The notes under the pieces: generated by a model
Databases searched by the model: none
What the model saw: the letters and a program-made list of their open reading frames with translations, nothing else
Told to the model about the DNA's origin: nothing
Assembly: GCF_008365405.1 (NCBI RefSeq)
Contig: NZ_QOKV01000022.1
Location: 1 to 64,000 of the forward strand
Origin: Azospirillum brasilense
GTDB taxonomy: Bacteria; Pseudomonadota; Alphaproteobacteria; Azospirillales; Azospirillaceae
Direction: 5' to 3'
Length of the DNA stretch: 64,000 nt
Program-made: the position numbers and the translations under genes
Part shown: one piece after another, positions 26,221 through 34,562 of the stretch
Numbering within the stretch: the stretch's first letter is position 1
Layout: every line of letters starts with the position of its first letter

Positions 26221-26920
26221 CGCGCTGGTCGTCAGCGGGCTGGAGGTGCGGCGCGGCGCGCTTCCGGTGCTGCACGGCGTCGAACTGCGGCTCGACGGGC
26301 CGAGCCTGGCGATCCTCGGCCGCAACGGGGCGGGAAAGACGACGCTGTGCAGCGCGCTGATCGGGCTGCTGCCCGCCGGGCGGGGATCGATCCGCTTCAA
26401 CGGCGTGGAACTGGCCGGGCGCAAGCCGCACGACATCGCCGGGCAGGGCGTGTCCATCGTCCCGCAGGGGCGGCGGGTGTTCCCCTCGCTCACCGTGGAC
26501 GAGCATCTGCGCCTGATGGAGGGCCGGCGGCCCGGCCCCTGGACGGTGGAGCGCGTCTACACCGTCTTCCCGCGGCTGGCCGAGCGCCGCCGCAACTTCG
26601 GCAACCAGCTCTCCGGCGGCGAGCAGCAGATGCTGGCCATCGGGCGGGCGCTGCTGACCAACCCGCGCCTGCTGATCCTCGACGAGCCGTCGGAGGGGCT
26701 GGCCCCGAAGATCGTCGATCATCTGCTGGAGGTGCTGGGCGATCTGCGCCGCGACGGCACATCCGTCCTGATCGTCGAGCAGAACCTGCGCGTCGGCACC
26801 AGCGCGGCGGAGCGCGTCGCCATCATGTCCGGCGGCCAGATCGCTCTGGTCACGTCTTCCAAGGAGTTGTGGGAGGACGACGGCTTGCAGCAGCGCTATC
26901 TCGGCGTGTCGGCCCATTGA
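26204..26920 (+). CDS. livF: ABC transporter ATP-binding protein (LivF family)
   Basis: 238 residues if translation starts at TTG 26204; GTG 26207 is the alternative, and GGGAG at 26192 fits either. Walker A is GRNGAGKTT, Q-loop IVPQGRRVFPSLTVDEHL, signature QLSGGEQQMLAIGRALL, Walker B LLILDEPSEGLAP. It overlaps livG by up to 17 bases, a sign of coupled translation. Confidence 0.91.
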   Translation: MVESTNALVVSGLEVRRGALPVLHGVELRLDGPSLAILGRNGAGKTTLCSALIGLLPAGRGSIRFNGVELAGRKPHDIAGQGVSIVPQGRRVFPSLTVDEHLRLMEGRRPGPWTVERVYTVFPRLAERRRNFGNQLSGGEQQMLAIGRALLTNPRLLILDEPSEGLAPKIVDHLLEVLGDLRRDGTSVLIVEQNLRVGTSAAERVAIMSGGQIALVTSSKELWEDDGLQQRYLGVSAH

Positions 26921-26946
26921 CCCCACCGGAAAAGGACAGGGATCGG

Positions 26947-27717
26947 ATGAGGCTTTCAAACACATTCGCCGTCGTCACCGGCGGGTCGGACGGCATCGGC
27001 TGCGCCATCGCTGAGGCCTTCGCGCGGGAGGGGGCGGATCTCTGCCTCGTCGCGCGCAACACCGGGAAGCTCGCCGACGCGGCGGCGCGGCTCGCCGCGA
27101 ACGGAACGCGGGTCGTGACCGTCGCCGCGGATCTGGGGCAGCCGGACGGGTTGGAGCGGGCGGTGGCGGAGATCAAGGGCTTCGGCCGGGCGGTCCACAC
27201 GCTGGTCAACAACGCCGGCACGGCGACCTTCGTCCCCTATCTGGAGGCCGACCGGGCGCAGTACGAGCACAGCGTCGCCCTGAACGTCACCGCCCCCTTC
27301 TTCCTGACCCAGGCGCTGGTGCCGCTTATGCCCGCCGAGGGGGGAGCGGTCATCAACATCTCGTCCTACTTCGCCGGGAAGATGCTGCCGGGGCGGCCGT
27401 CCAGCCTCTATTCGCTGACCAAGGGGGCGCTCAATTCCCTGACCAAGGCCATGGCCTATGAGCTGGCGCCGCGCGGCATTCGCGTCAACGCCATCGCACC
27501 GGGCACGGTGGACACCGAGCTGCGCCGCCGCACCATCGCCGCGATGCCCGAGGACGACCAGCGCGCCATGGCGGAGCTGGTCAAGCGGCTCTACCCTCTG
27601 GGCCGCATCGGCGAGGCCAGCGATCTCGGCGGCATCGCCGTCTTCCTGGCCGCGCCGGAGGCCGCCTGGACCACCGGGGCGGTCTTCGCGATCGACGGCG
27701 GCCTGACGATTACCTGA
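26947..27717 (+). CDS. Short-chain dehydrogenase/reductase
   Basis: 256 residues. TGGSDGIG cofactor motif near residue 11, NNAGTA near 91, catalytic YSLTKG with Tyr about 157 and Lys about 161, and the terminal WTTGAVFAIDGGLTIT. It is the last gene of the FAH/amidohydrolase/Liv operon, 26 bases after livF, and may oxidise an alcohol released by the hydrolases (inference). Confidence 0.85.
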   Translation: MRLSNTFAVVTGGSDGIGCAIAEAFAREGADLCLVARNTGKLADAAARLAANGTRVVTVAADLGQPDGLERAVAEIKGFGRAVHTLVNNAGTATFVPYLEADRAQYEHSVALNVTAPFFLTQALVPLMPAEGGAVINISSYFAGKMLPGRPSSLYSLTKGALNSLTKAMAYELAPRGIRVNAIAPGTVDTELRRRTIAAMPEDDQRAMAELVKRLYPLGRIGEASDLGGIAVFLAAPEAAWTTGAVFAIDGGLTIT

Positions 27718-27739
27718 CCGCCATCAATCGCGGGGGGTG

Positions 27740-28909
27740 TCACTCGTAGCGGATGCTGACCGCCGAGGCCGCCTTCAGCGCCCGGTCGCGCGCGTCGTCG
27801 GTGTCCGTGCCGGCGGCGAGCGCCACGCCCATGCGGCGGTTCTTGCGGGTCGTCGGCTTGCCGAACAGGCGGACATCCACGTCATGCTCCGCGCTGCCCA
27901 CGCGCATCGCGTCGGCCAGCCCCTCGATGGCGAAGCGCTCGGCCTCGCGGTCGGCCAGGATGACGGCGGAGGCGGACGGGCCGCGGACATGGATCGCCGG
28001 GATCGGCAGGCCCAGGATGGCGCGGGCGTGCAGGTCGAACTCCGACAGGTTCTGCGACAGCAGGGTCACCATTCCGGTGTCGTGTGGGCGCGGCGACAGC
28101 TCGGAGAAGACCACCTCGTCCCTGGTGACGAAGAACTCGACGCCGAAGATGCCGTAGCCGCCGAGATTGTCCACGACCTTGGCCGCCATGTCCTTGGCGT
28201 CGTCCAGCAGCGCCGCGGGCATCGGCACCGGCTGCCAGGACTCCTGATAATCGCCGCGCTCCTGCCGGTGGCCGATCGGCTCGCAGAACAGGATGCCCTC
28301 GCGGGTGCGGACGGTCAGCAGGGTGATCTCGTACTCGAAGGGCACGAACTCCTCGACGATGACCTTCCGGCGGTCGCCGCGCATGTTGGCGACGGCGTAG
28401 GTCCAGGCGGCCTCAAGCTCCTCCTTGGTCCGGACGGTGCTCTGCCCCTTGCCGGAGGAGGACATGACCGGCTTGATGACGCAGGGCAGGCCGGTGTGCT
28501 CCGCCCCGGCGATAACCTCCTCCAGGCTTTCGGCGTAGCGGTACTTGGAGGTGCGTAGGCCCAGTTCCACCGCGGCGACCTCGCGGATGCGGTCGCGGTT
28601 CATCGTCATGGTGGCGGCGCGGGCGGAGGGCACGACGGTCAGGCCGGCGTCCTCGAACTCGTGCAGCACCTCGGTGCGGATGGCCTCGACCTCCGGCACG
28701 ATGAAGTCGGGCGTGTGCTTGGCGATGGCCGCGCGCAGGGCGTCCGGGTCGAGCATGGAGAAGACCTCCGCGGCGTCGGCGACCTGCATCGCCGGAGCGT
28801 TGGCGTAGCTGTCGCAGGCGATGACCTCGCAGCCGAGGCGCTTGGCGGCGATGACGAACTCCTTCCCGAGTTCGCCCGAGCCGAGAAGAAGGATTTTGGC
28901 CGTGAACAT
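27740..28909 (-). CDS. purT: Formate-dependent phosphoribosylglycinamide formyltransferase (GAR transformylase 2)
   Basis: 389 residues, close to the roughly 392 of E. coli PurT. The N-terminal part reads KILLLGSGELGKEFVIAAKR, followed by the ATP-grasp core (CVIKPVMSSSGKGQS, VEEFVPFEYEITLLTV, FGVEFFVTRDEVVFSELSPR) and PHDTGMVTLLSQNLSEFDLH. It makes formyl-GAR from GAR, formate and ATP in the third step of purine synthesis. The start at 28909 has GGGAG eight bases upstream. It converges with the SDR gene, leaving only 22 bases. Confidence 0.95.
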   Translation of the reverse strand: MFTAKILLLGSGELGKEFVIAAKRLGCEVIACDSYANAPAMQVADAAEVFSMLDPDALRAAIAKHTPDFIVPEVEAIRTEVLHEFEDAGLTVVPSARAATMTMNRDRIREVAAVELGLRTSKYRYAESLEEVIAGAEHTGLPCVIKPVMSSSGKGQSTVRTKEELEAAWTYAVANMRGDRRKVIVEEFVPFEYEITLLTVRTREGILFCEPIGHRQERGDYQESWQPVPMPAALLDDAKDMAAKVVDNLGGYGIFGVEFFVTRDEVVFSELSPRPHDTGMVTLLSQNLSEFDLHARAILGLPIPAIHVRGPSASAVILADREAERFAIEGLADAMRVGSAEHDVDVRLFGKPTTRKNRRMGVALAAGTDTDDARDRALKAASAVSIRYE

Positions 28910-28999
28910 GCGCGGACTCCCGTGACGCAAACCCGTGACGCAACTGCCCGCGGAGCTTTACCCCATCGCGGGCCGTGCGTACATGGCCGACTGCATGCG

Positions 29000-29497
29000 T
29001 TATTGCAGGCTGCCCCAGCGCCGGGTTGAGGGCTCGGCCAACGCCCAGCGCCACTGGCCGTCCTTGGCCCGGCAGATGGTGGTGACGTTGAAGTCCGGCG
29101 CGTCGTCCAGCGTGAAGACCACGTCCTTGCAGGGGATCGCCTCGCCGAAGCCGCGCGCCACCTGCACGGTGCCGGTCTTGCCGCTGAGCGGCAGCTTCTC
29201 CTCCACCGTCCAGGTCGCCGCCTGCCCGACGGCGAGCGGGCCGGCGGCGCGGGCGACGGCGTTGTGGACATTGTCGGTGATCCGCCGCTCCGCGTATTTC
29301 ACGCCCTGGTCGATGCCGTAGCTGGCCCCGGCGCCGGCGATGATGCCCAGCACCGGGTTGCCGGTGGCCGAACCGACCGTCGCCGCCACGCCCGCCGTGG
29401 TCACCCCGGTGACCGCCGAACCGAACCCGGCGCAGCCGGACAGCGCGAGCAGGGCGGCGGTGGCGAGGGCGGTGCGGCGGAGCGGGGATGCGGTCAT
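29000..29497 (-). CDS. Lipoprotein of unknown function
   Basis: 165 residues. A signal peptide ends in the lipobox LALSGC (Cys about 21), followed by a Gly/Ala-rich segment (TTAGVAATVGSATGNPVLGI) resembling glycine-zipper stretches and a C-terminal domain with PCKDVVFTLDD and CRAKDGQWRWALAEP. It is probably anchored in the outer membrane. I do not recognise a functional family. Confidence 0.7.
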   Translation of the reverse strand: MTASPLRRTALATAALLALSGCAGFGSAVTGVTTAGVAATVGSATGNPVLGIIAGAGASYGIDQGVKYAERRITDNVHNAVARAAGPLAVGQAATWTVEEKLPLSGKTGTVQVARGFGEAIPCKDVVFTLDDAPDFNVTTICRAKDGQWRWALAEPSTRRWGSLQ

Positions 29498-29591
29498 CGG
29501 GCGGCACGGGGGTGGTGAGCGGACCGCCGCACCCTATCCGTTCGGATGGGGAGGCCGCCCGTGGCCAAAGCGTGACCTTCGCGGGCGGTGT

Positions 29592-29732
29592 CCCTCTCCC
29601 GCCCCGGGAGAGGGTGGCCCGAAGGGCCGGGTGAGGGTAAAGCCGAGGATCAAGGCGCTTGCCCGTTGCCAGTCCCCTCACCCTTCCCGCGCCTTGCGCG
29701 GGCCCCTCCCCTCTCCCGGGACGGGAGAGGGG
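29592..29732. repeat. Composite intergenic repeat, copy 1 (about 141 bp)
   Basis: Both ends are small palindromes of the type CCCTCTCCCG...CGGGAGAGGG, with further inverted GTGAGGGTA / CCCTCACCC parts inside. A related 142-base copy lies at 34404-34545; the ends align best in reverse orientation, while the central GCCGAGGATC aligns directly. It fills much of the gap before the metal ABC operon. Confidence 0.8.
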
Positions 29733-29814
29733 ATTCAATAGCAACTGTCGTATGGACGGTGGCGGGCGCAGACCCCATGCTTTGGAAGGGCGCTACGGAA
29801 GAAGCAGGATCGGC

Positions 29815-30861
29815 ATGGTGGGCAGACATAGGTGGATCGCGGGCACCGGGCTGCTGCTCGCGCTGCTGGCCGGGCCGGCGGTGGCGGAGCGGATGGTCAC
29901 GGATTTCTCCGGACGCCGCGTCGCCCTGCCGGACCGGGTGGAGCGCGTGTTCCCTGCCGGGCCGCCGGCCTCCGTCGTCGTCTACATGCTGGCGCCCCAG
30001 AAACTTCTGGGCTGGACGCGGGCGATCAGCCCGCCGGAGCGGCCCTTCCTCCCCGACCGCTACGCCGACCTGCCGGAGCTGGGGCGGCTGACCGGGCGCG
30101 GCAACACCGTCAACCTCGAAACCGTGGTCGCGGCGAGGCCGGACGTCGTCGTCGATGTCGGCAGCACCGCCCCGACCTTCGTGTCGCTGGCCGACCGGGT
30201 GCAGGAGCAGACGCGGGTGCCGACCCTGCTGATCGACGGGCATCTCGCCGACTCCGCGCGCACCTTCCGCACGCTCGGCACGCTGATGGGCGTGGCGGAG
30301 CGGGGGGAGGAGTTGGCCCGCTACGCCGAAACGACCCTGGCCGAGGTGCGTCGGCGCTTCGACGGCGTGCCGGAAGACCAGCGGCTGAAGGTCTACATGG
30401 CGCGCGGGCCGCGCGGCCTGCAGACCGGCATCCGCGGCTCCATCAACGTCGAGGCGCTGGACGTCGCCGGGGTGCGCAACGTCGCGGCGGAGAATCTCGG
30501 CGACGGCGGGCTGGTCAACGTGTCAATGGAGCAGGTCCTGGCCTGGCAGCCGGACGCCATCGTCACCATCGACCGCGGCTTTTACGAGAGCGTGTGGACC
30601 GACCCGCTGTGGCAGGGGGTGAAGGCGGTGCGCGACCGGCGCGTCTACCTCTCACCGGGGCTGCCCTTCACCTGGATCGATTCCCCGCCCGCCGCCAACC
30701 GCCTGCTCGGCCTGCGCTGGCTGGGCGCCGTCCTCTATCCGGAGCTGTTTCCGGAGGATCTGCGCGAGGAGACGCGACGTTTCTATGCCCTCTTCTACCA
30801 CCGGGAGCCCACCGCAAGCCAGATCGACGCCCTCCTCGCCGGCAGCCGTCCGCCGGGGTGA
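29815..30861 (+). CDS. Metal-chelate ABC transporter substrate-binding protein (FecB/BtuF type)
   Basis: 348 residues with a Sec signal (LLLALLAGPAVA, cleavage near 25). The mature protein begins with the class III pattern MVTDFSGRRVALPDRVERVF, and carries VNLETVVAARPDVVVDVG and a long backbone-helix fold typical of siderophore, haem or cobalamin binders. The ligand is undetermined; no TonB receptor is adjacent. It is first of a three-gene unit, and its 3' end overlaps the permease gene by 77 bases if that starts at 30785. Confidence 0.85.
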   Translation: MVGRHRWIAGTGLLLALLAGPAVAERMVTDFSGRRVALPDRVERVFPAGPPASVVVYMLAPQKLLGWTRAISPPERPFLPDRYADLPELGRLTGRGNTVNLETVVAARPDVVVDVGSTAPTFVSLADRVQEQTRVPTLLIDGHLADSARTFRTLGTLMGVAERGEELARYAETTLAEVRRRFDGVPEDQRLKVYMARGPRGLQTGIRGSINVEALDVAGVRNVAAENLGDGGLVNVSMEQVLAWQPDAIVTIDRGFYESVWTDPLWQGVKAVRDRRVYLSPGLPFTWIDSPPAANRLLGLRWLGAVLYPELFPEDLREETRRFYALFYHREPTASQIDALLAGSRPPG

Positions 30862-31867
30862 GGTCCCCTTCGCGTTGACTCTGGGCGGGGTGGCGGCGGT
30901 GCTGGTCGCCGCGGTCTGCGTCGCCTTCAGCGTCGGCGCCTATCCCGTCTCGCCGGGGGAGCTGGCCGGGCTGCTATGGGCGAAGCTGGGCGGCAGCGTG
31001 ACCGTCGCCCCGGCGGTGGAGACGGTGATCTGGGACATCCGCGGCCCGCGCGTGCTGACCGCCATGCTGGTCGGGGCGGGGCTGGCGGCGTCCGGTGCCG
31101 CCTATCAGGGGCTGTTCCGCAACCCTCTGGTCTCGCCGGACATCCTCGGCGTGTCGTCGGGGGCGGCGCTGGGGGCGGTGCTGGGCATCTTCGCCTCGCT
31201 GCCGGTCTTTGCCATCCAGGGCATGGCCTTCGCGGGCGGGCTGCTGGCGGTGGGGGTGGTGCTGGCCGTCGCCTCGGCCATCCGCGGGCGGGACCCGGTG
31301 CTGGTCCTGGTGCTGGGCGGCGTGGTGATCGGGGCGCTGCTGGGCTCCGGCGTGGCGCTGCTGAAGTATCTGGCCGACCCCTACAACCAGTTGCCGGCGA
31401 TCACCTTCTGGCTGCTCGGCAGCCTGTCGGCGGTCAACCGCGGCGACCTCGCGGCGCTGGTCCCGCCGGTGGCGGTGGCGCTGCTGCCGCTGGTCCTGCT
31501 GCGCTGGCGGCTGGACGTGATGACGCTGGGCGACGAGGACGCGACGGCGCTTGGCGTGCCGGTGCGGGCGGTGCGGATCGTGGTGATCGTGGCGGCGACG
31601 CTGATGACCGCCGCCGCGGTGTCGGTCAGCGGCATCGTCGGCTGGGTCGGGCTGCTGGTGCCGCACCTTGCCCGGCTGATGGTCGGCCCGGCCTTCGTCC
31701 GGTTGCTGCCCACGGCGGTGCTGCTGGGGGCGGCCTATCTGCTGGCGGTGGACACGCTGGCGCGCAGCCTGGGGCCGGTGGAGCTGCCGTTGGGCGTGCT
31801 CACGGCGGTGATCGGCACGCCGGTCTTCCTCTGGCTGCTCGCCTTCGGAAAGCGCGGCTGGTCATGA
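30785..31867 (+). CDS. FecCD-family ABC permease
   Basis: 360 residues, about nine to ten membrane segments. FecCD landmarks are IRGPRVLTAMLVGAGLAASG, YQGLFRNPLVSPDILGVSSG, LPAITFWLLGSLS, and GIVGWVGLLVPHLARLMVG. It should form the homodimeric channel of the upstream binding protein. The 30 N-terminal residues are Ser/Pro-rich and overlap the previous gene, so a later start such as TTG 30875 is possible. The 3' end overlaps the ATPase gene by ATGA. Confidence 0.9.
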   Translation: MPSSTTGSPPQARSTPSSPAAVRRGEVPFALTLGGVAAVLVAAVCVAFSVGAYPVSPGELAGLLWAKLGGSVTVAPAVETVIWDIRGPRVLTAMLVGAGLAASGAAYQGLFRNPLVSPDILGVSSGAALGAVLGIFASLPVFAIQGMAFAGGLLAVGVVLAVASAIRGRDPVLVLVLGGVVIGALLGSGVALLKYLADPYNQLPAITFWLLGSLSAVNRGDLAALVPPVAVALLPLVLLRWRLDVMTLGDEDATALGVPVRAVRIVVIVAATLMTAAAVSVSGIVGWVGLLVPHLARLMVGPAFVRLLPTAVLLGAAYLLAVDTLARSLGPVELPLGVLTAVIGTPVFLWLLAFGKRGWS

Positions 31868-32682
31868 GCGCGCGGCTGTCGGTGGAGGACCTCGCCTTCG
31901 GTTATGGCGAGCGGGTGGTCGGCGCCGGGGTCGGCTTCGCCGTGGCGGCGGGGGAGGTGCTGTGCCTGCTCGGCCCCAACGGCGGCGGCAAGACGACGCT
32001 GTTCAAGACGCTGCTCGGCCTGCTGCCGCCGCGCGGCGGGCGGGTGCGGGTCGATGGGGAGGACACCGCCGGCTGGTCGCCGCGCCGCCGGGCGCTGGCC
32101 TTCGGCTATGTCCCGCAGGCGGGGGCGGGGCAGTTTCCCTTCACCGTGCGCGAGATGGTGCTGATGGGCCGCACCGCCCACCGCGGCGCCTTCAGCGCCC
32201 CCGCCGAGTCCGACCACGCCGCCGCCGAGGCCGCGCTGAAACGGCTGGGCATCGGGCATCTGGCCGAGCGCGACTGGCTGCGCATCAGCGGCGGTGAGCG
32301 GCAGATGGCCCTGATCGCCCGCGCCCTGGCCCAGGCGCCGCGCGTGCTGGTGCTCGACGAGCCGACCGCCAGCCTGGACTTCGGCAATCAGGTGCGCGTG
32401 CTGGAGCAGGTGCGGCGGCTGGCGGACGGCGAGGGCGGGGAGGCTCTGACCGTCGTCTTCTCCACCCACCACCCGGAGCAGGCCTTCGCCATCGCCGACC
32501 GGGTGGCGCTGCTGCATGGCGGGCGGCTGGCCCGCTTCGGCACGCCGGACGAGGTCATAACCGCCGCGATGATGCGCGAGGTCTACGGGACGGAGGTCGA
32601 GGTGGTGGCCGTGGGGGCGGACGGGATGCGGGTGTGCCTGCCGCTCGGGCTGAGGCGTGCGGTGCGGGCTCAGGTCCGGTAG
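31864..32682 (+). CDS. ABC transporter ATP-binding protein (FepC/BtuD type)
   Basis: 272 residues. Walker A GPNGGGKTT near 37, FGYVPQAGAGQFPFTVREMV, signature RISGGERQMALIARALAQ, Walker B VLVLDEPTASLDFG, H-loop FSTHHPEQAF. It energises the FecCD-type importer. The gene converges on msrQ, with its last 13 bases overlapping the end of that gene. Confidence 0.9.
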   Translation: MSARLSVEDLAFGYGERVVGAGVGFAVAAGEVLCLLGPNGGGKTTLFKTLLGLLPPRGGRVRVDGEDTAGWSPRRRALAFGYVPQAGAGQFPFTVREMVLMGRTAHRGAFSAPAESDHAAAEAALKRLGIGHLAERDWLRISGGERQMALIARALAQAPRVLVLDEPTASLDFGNQVRVLEQVRRLADGEGGEALTVVFSTHHPEQAFAIADRVALLHGGRLARFGTPDEVITAAMMREVYGTEVEVVAVGADGMRVCLPLGLRRAVRAQVR

Positions 32683-33323
32683 GACGGGGAGAGCCGTCCC
32701 GCCGCCGGCGACTTCGCGTAGCGCAGCGCGACCAGACCCAGGAAGATCGCCGCGTAGACGAAGGGCGGGTACTGCCAGCCCTTGACCAGCATCACGTAAT
32801 GGACGCAGCCCGCCGCCCCAGCGACGAACACCGCCTTGTGCAGCGCCTTCCAGCGCCGCCCGCCGAGCCGCCGCACCATGCCGTTGGTCGAGGTCGCGGC
32901 CAGCGCCGTCAGGATCACGAAGGCGCCCATGCCGACGGTGATGTAGGGCCGCTTCACGATGTCCTTCCACACCGCCGCCCAGTCGAAGAACTGGTCCACC
33001 CCCACATAGACGGAGACGTGCAGCAGCGCGTAGAAGAAGGCGAACAGCCCGATCATCCGGCGGAAGCGCGCCAGCCCCGCCTGACCCGTCAGGATGCGCA
33101 GCGGCGTGACGGCCAGTGCTACCAGCAGCAGGCGCAGCGCCCACAGCCCGCTCTGCCGCACCGCCTCGGCCACCGGTTCCGCCCCCAGCCCGCCGCTCAC
33201 GCCCAGCCAGACCATCCAGCCGAGCGGGAGGAGGCCCAGGGCGAACACCGCCGGTTTCGCCCCGCGCGAGGACAGCGCCTGGGCGACCGGTCCTTTCGAC
33301 ACACTTTTTTGGGCGGCGGCCAT
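32670..33323 (-). CDS. msrQ: MsrQ haem b membrane subunit of periplasmic methionine sulfoxide reductase
   Basis: 217 residues, six membrane segments, ferric-reductase-like fold. Conserved stretches are SGLWALRLLLVALAVTPLRI, RRMIGLFAFFYALLHVSVYV (haem His) and WKALHKAVFVAGAAGCVHYV (two further His). MsrQ passes quinone or flavin electrons to MsrP, which repairs oxidised Met in periplasmic proteins. It starts one base after the msrP stop. Its stop overlaps the convergent ABC ATPase gene by 13 bases. Confidence 0.92.
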   Translation of the reverse strand: MAAAQKSVSKGPVAQALSSRGAKPAVFALGLLPLGWMVWLGVSGGLGAEPVAEAVRQSGLWALRLLLVALAVTPLRILTGQAGLARFRRMIGLFAFFYALLHVSVYVGVDQFFDWAAVWKDIVKRPYITVGMGAFVILTALAATSTNGMVRRLGGRRWKALHKAVFVAGAAGCVHYVMLVKGWQYPPFVYAAIFLGLVALRYAKSPAAGRLSPSYRT

Positions 33324-33324
33324 C

Positions 33325-34272
33325 TCAGTAGTTCTTCCGCAGGTCCATGCCGGCGTAGAGCGACGCCACCTCTTCGCCATAGCCGTTGAAGGGCAGCGTC
33401 TTGCGGCGGGAGAACTCGCCGACGCGGCGCTCCGTCGCCTGGCTCCAGCGCGGGTGGTCGACCTCCGGGTTCACGTTCGAATAGAAGCCGTACTCGCGCG
33501 GCTGCGAGCGGTTCCAGGAGGTCGGCGGCTGGTCCTGCGTCAGGGTGATGCGGACGATCGACTTGATCGACTTGAAGCCGTACTTCCACGGCACGACCAG
33601 CCGCACCGGCGCGCCGTTCTGGTTTGGCAGCGTCTCGCCGTACATGCCGACCGCCAGGATGGTCAGCGGGTGCATGGCCTCGTCCATGCGCAGCCCCTCG
33701 ACATAGGGCCATTGCAGCACGGGATACTTCAGGCCGGGCATCTGGGAGCGGTCGGCCAGGGTCTGGAAGGCGACGTACTTGGCGTTGCCGGTCGGGTCCA
33801 CGCGCTTCAGCAGCTCGGCCAGCGGGAAGCCGACCCAGGGGATGACCATCGACCAGCCCTCGACGCAGCGCAGGCGGTAGACGCGCTCCTCCAGCGGGAA
33901 GGACAGCAGGTCCTCGATGCCGAAGGTGGTGGGCTTCCCGACATCGCCGTCCACCGCGATCTCCCACGGGCGGGTGCGCAGCGAGCCGGCGTTCTCGGAC
34001 GGGTCGGTCTTGTCCGTCCCGAACTCGTAGAAATTGTTGTAGCTGGTCGCCGACTTCATCGGAGTCTGGGCGTCCATCTTGGGGTCCTTCGGGCTGACCG
34101 TCAGCGGGGCCTGGAAGGGCGCGGCCAGCGCCGGACCCGGCACGGCACCCGTGCCGCCGAGCGCCAAGGCTGCGGCGCCTCCGGCGATGATGGAACGCCG
34201 GGACAGGAACAGGCCGCGGGGCGTCACCTCGTTCTCGCTGGCTTGCGACGCGCTCCGGACTTTGATGAGCAT
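33325..34272 (-). CDS. msrP: MsrP molybdopterin-dependent periplasmic methionine sulfoxide reductase
   Basis: 315 residues with a twin-arginine signal (LSRRSIIAGGAAALALGG, cleavage near ALAAPF). The sulfite-oxidase fold shows TSYNNFYEFGTDK near residue 75, RLRCVEGWSMVIPW with the Mo-coordinating Cys, and NGAPVRLVVPWKYGFKSIKS. It reduces methionine sulfoxide in envelope proteins using electrons from MsrQ. TGGAGAG precedes the start at 34272. Its promoter lies in the repeat-containing gap. Confidence 0.95.
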   Translation of the reverse strand: MLIKVRSASQASENEVTPRGLFLSRRSIIAGGAAALALGGTGAVPGPALAAPFQAPLTVSPKDPKMDAQTPMKSATSYNNFYEFGTDKTDPSENAGSLRTRPWEIAVDGDVGKPTTFGIEDLLSFPLEERVYRLRCVEGWSMVIPWVGFPLAELLKRVDPTGNAKYVAFQTLADRSQMPGLKYPVLQWPYVEGLRMDEAMHPLTILAVGMYGETLPNQNGAPVRLVVPWKYGFKSIKSIVRITLTQDQPPTSWNRSQPREYGFYSNVNPEVDHPRWSQATERRVGEFSRRKTLPFNGYGEEVASLYAGMDLRKNY

Positions 34273-34403
34273 GAACACTCTCCACAGGAAAGCCGCCGGG
34301 AGGCGACAGCGCCCCCCGTCCCTCATCTAGCCTTGGTCGCCGGTCCCGGCAAATCAAGCGCGGGACACGAGTTCGTGAGCGTGACGTGAAGGGCTCTCGA
34401 ATG

Positions 34404-34545
34404 CCCTCTCCCGTCCCGGGAGAGGGAAGGGGCCCGCGCGAAGCGTGGGAAGGGTGAGGGTAACGCCGAGGATCGGGGCTTGATCCTTGATTCTACCCTC
34501 ACCCGCCCGCTGCGCGGGCCCCCTCTCCCGGGGCGGGAGAGGGGG
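34404..34545. repeat. Composite intergenic repeat, copy 2 (about 142 bp)
   Basis: Terminal palindromes CCCTCTCCCG...CGGGAGAGGG and inner GGGTGAGGGTA / TACCCTCACCC arms match the element at 29592-29732. The two copies bracket the metal ABC/msrPQ block. It lies between the msrP promoter side and the end of the Gfo/Idh gene, and codes for nothing I can support. Confidence 0.8.
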
Positions 34546-34562
34546 CATGGTGGCCACTTGGT

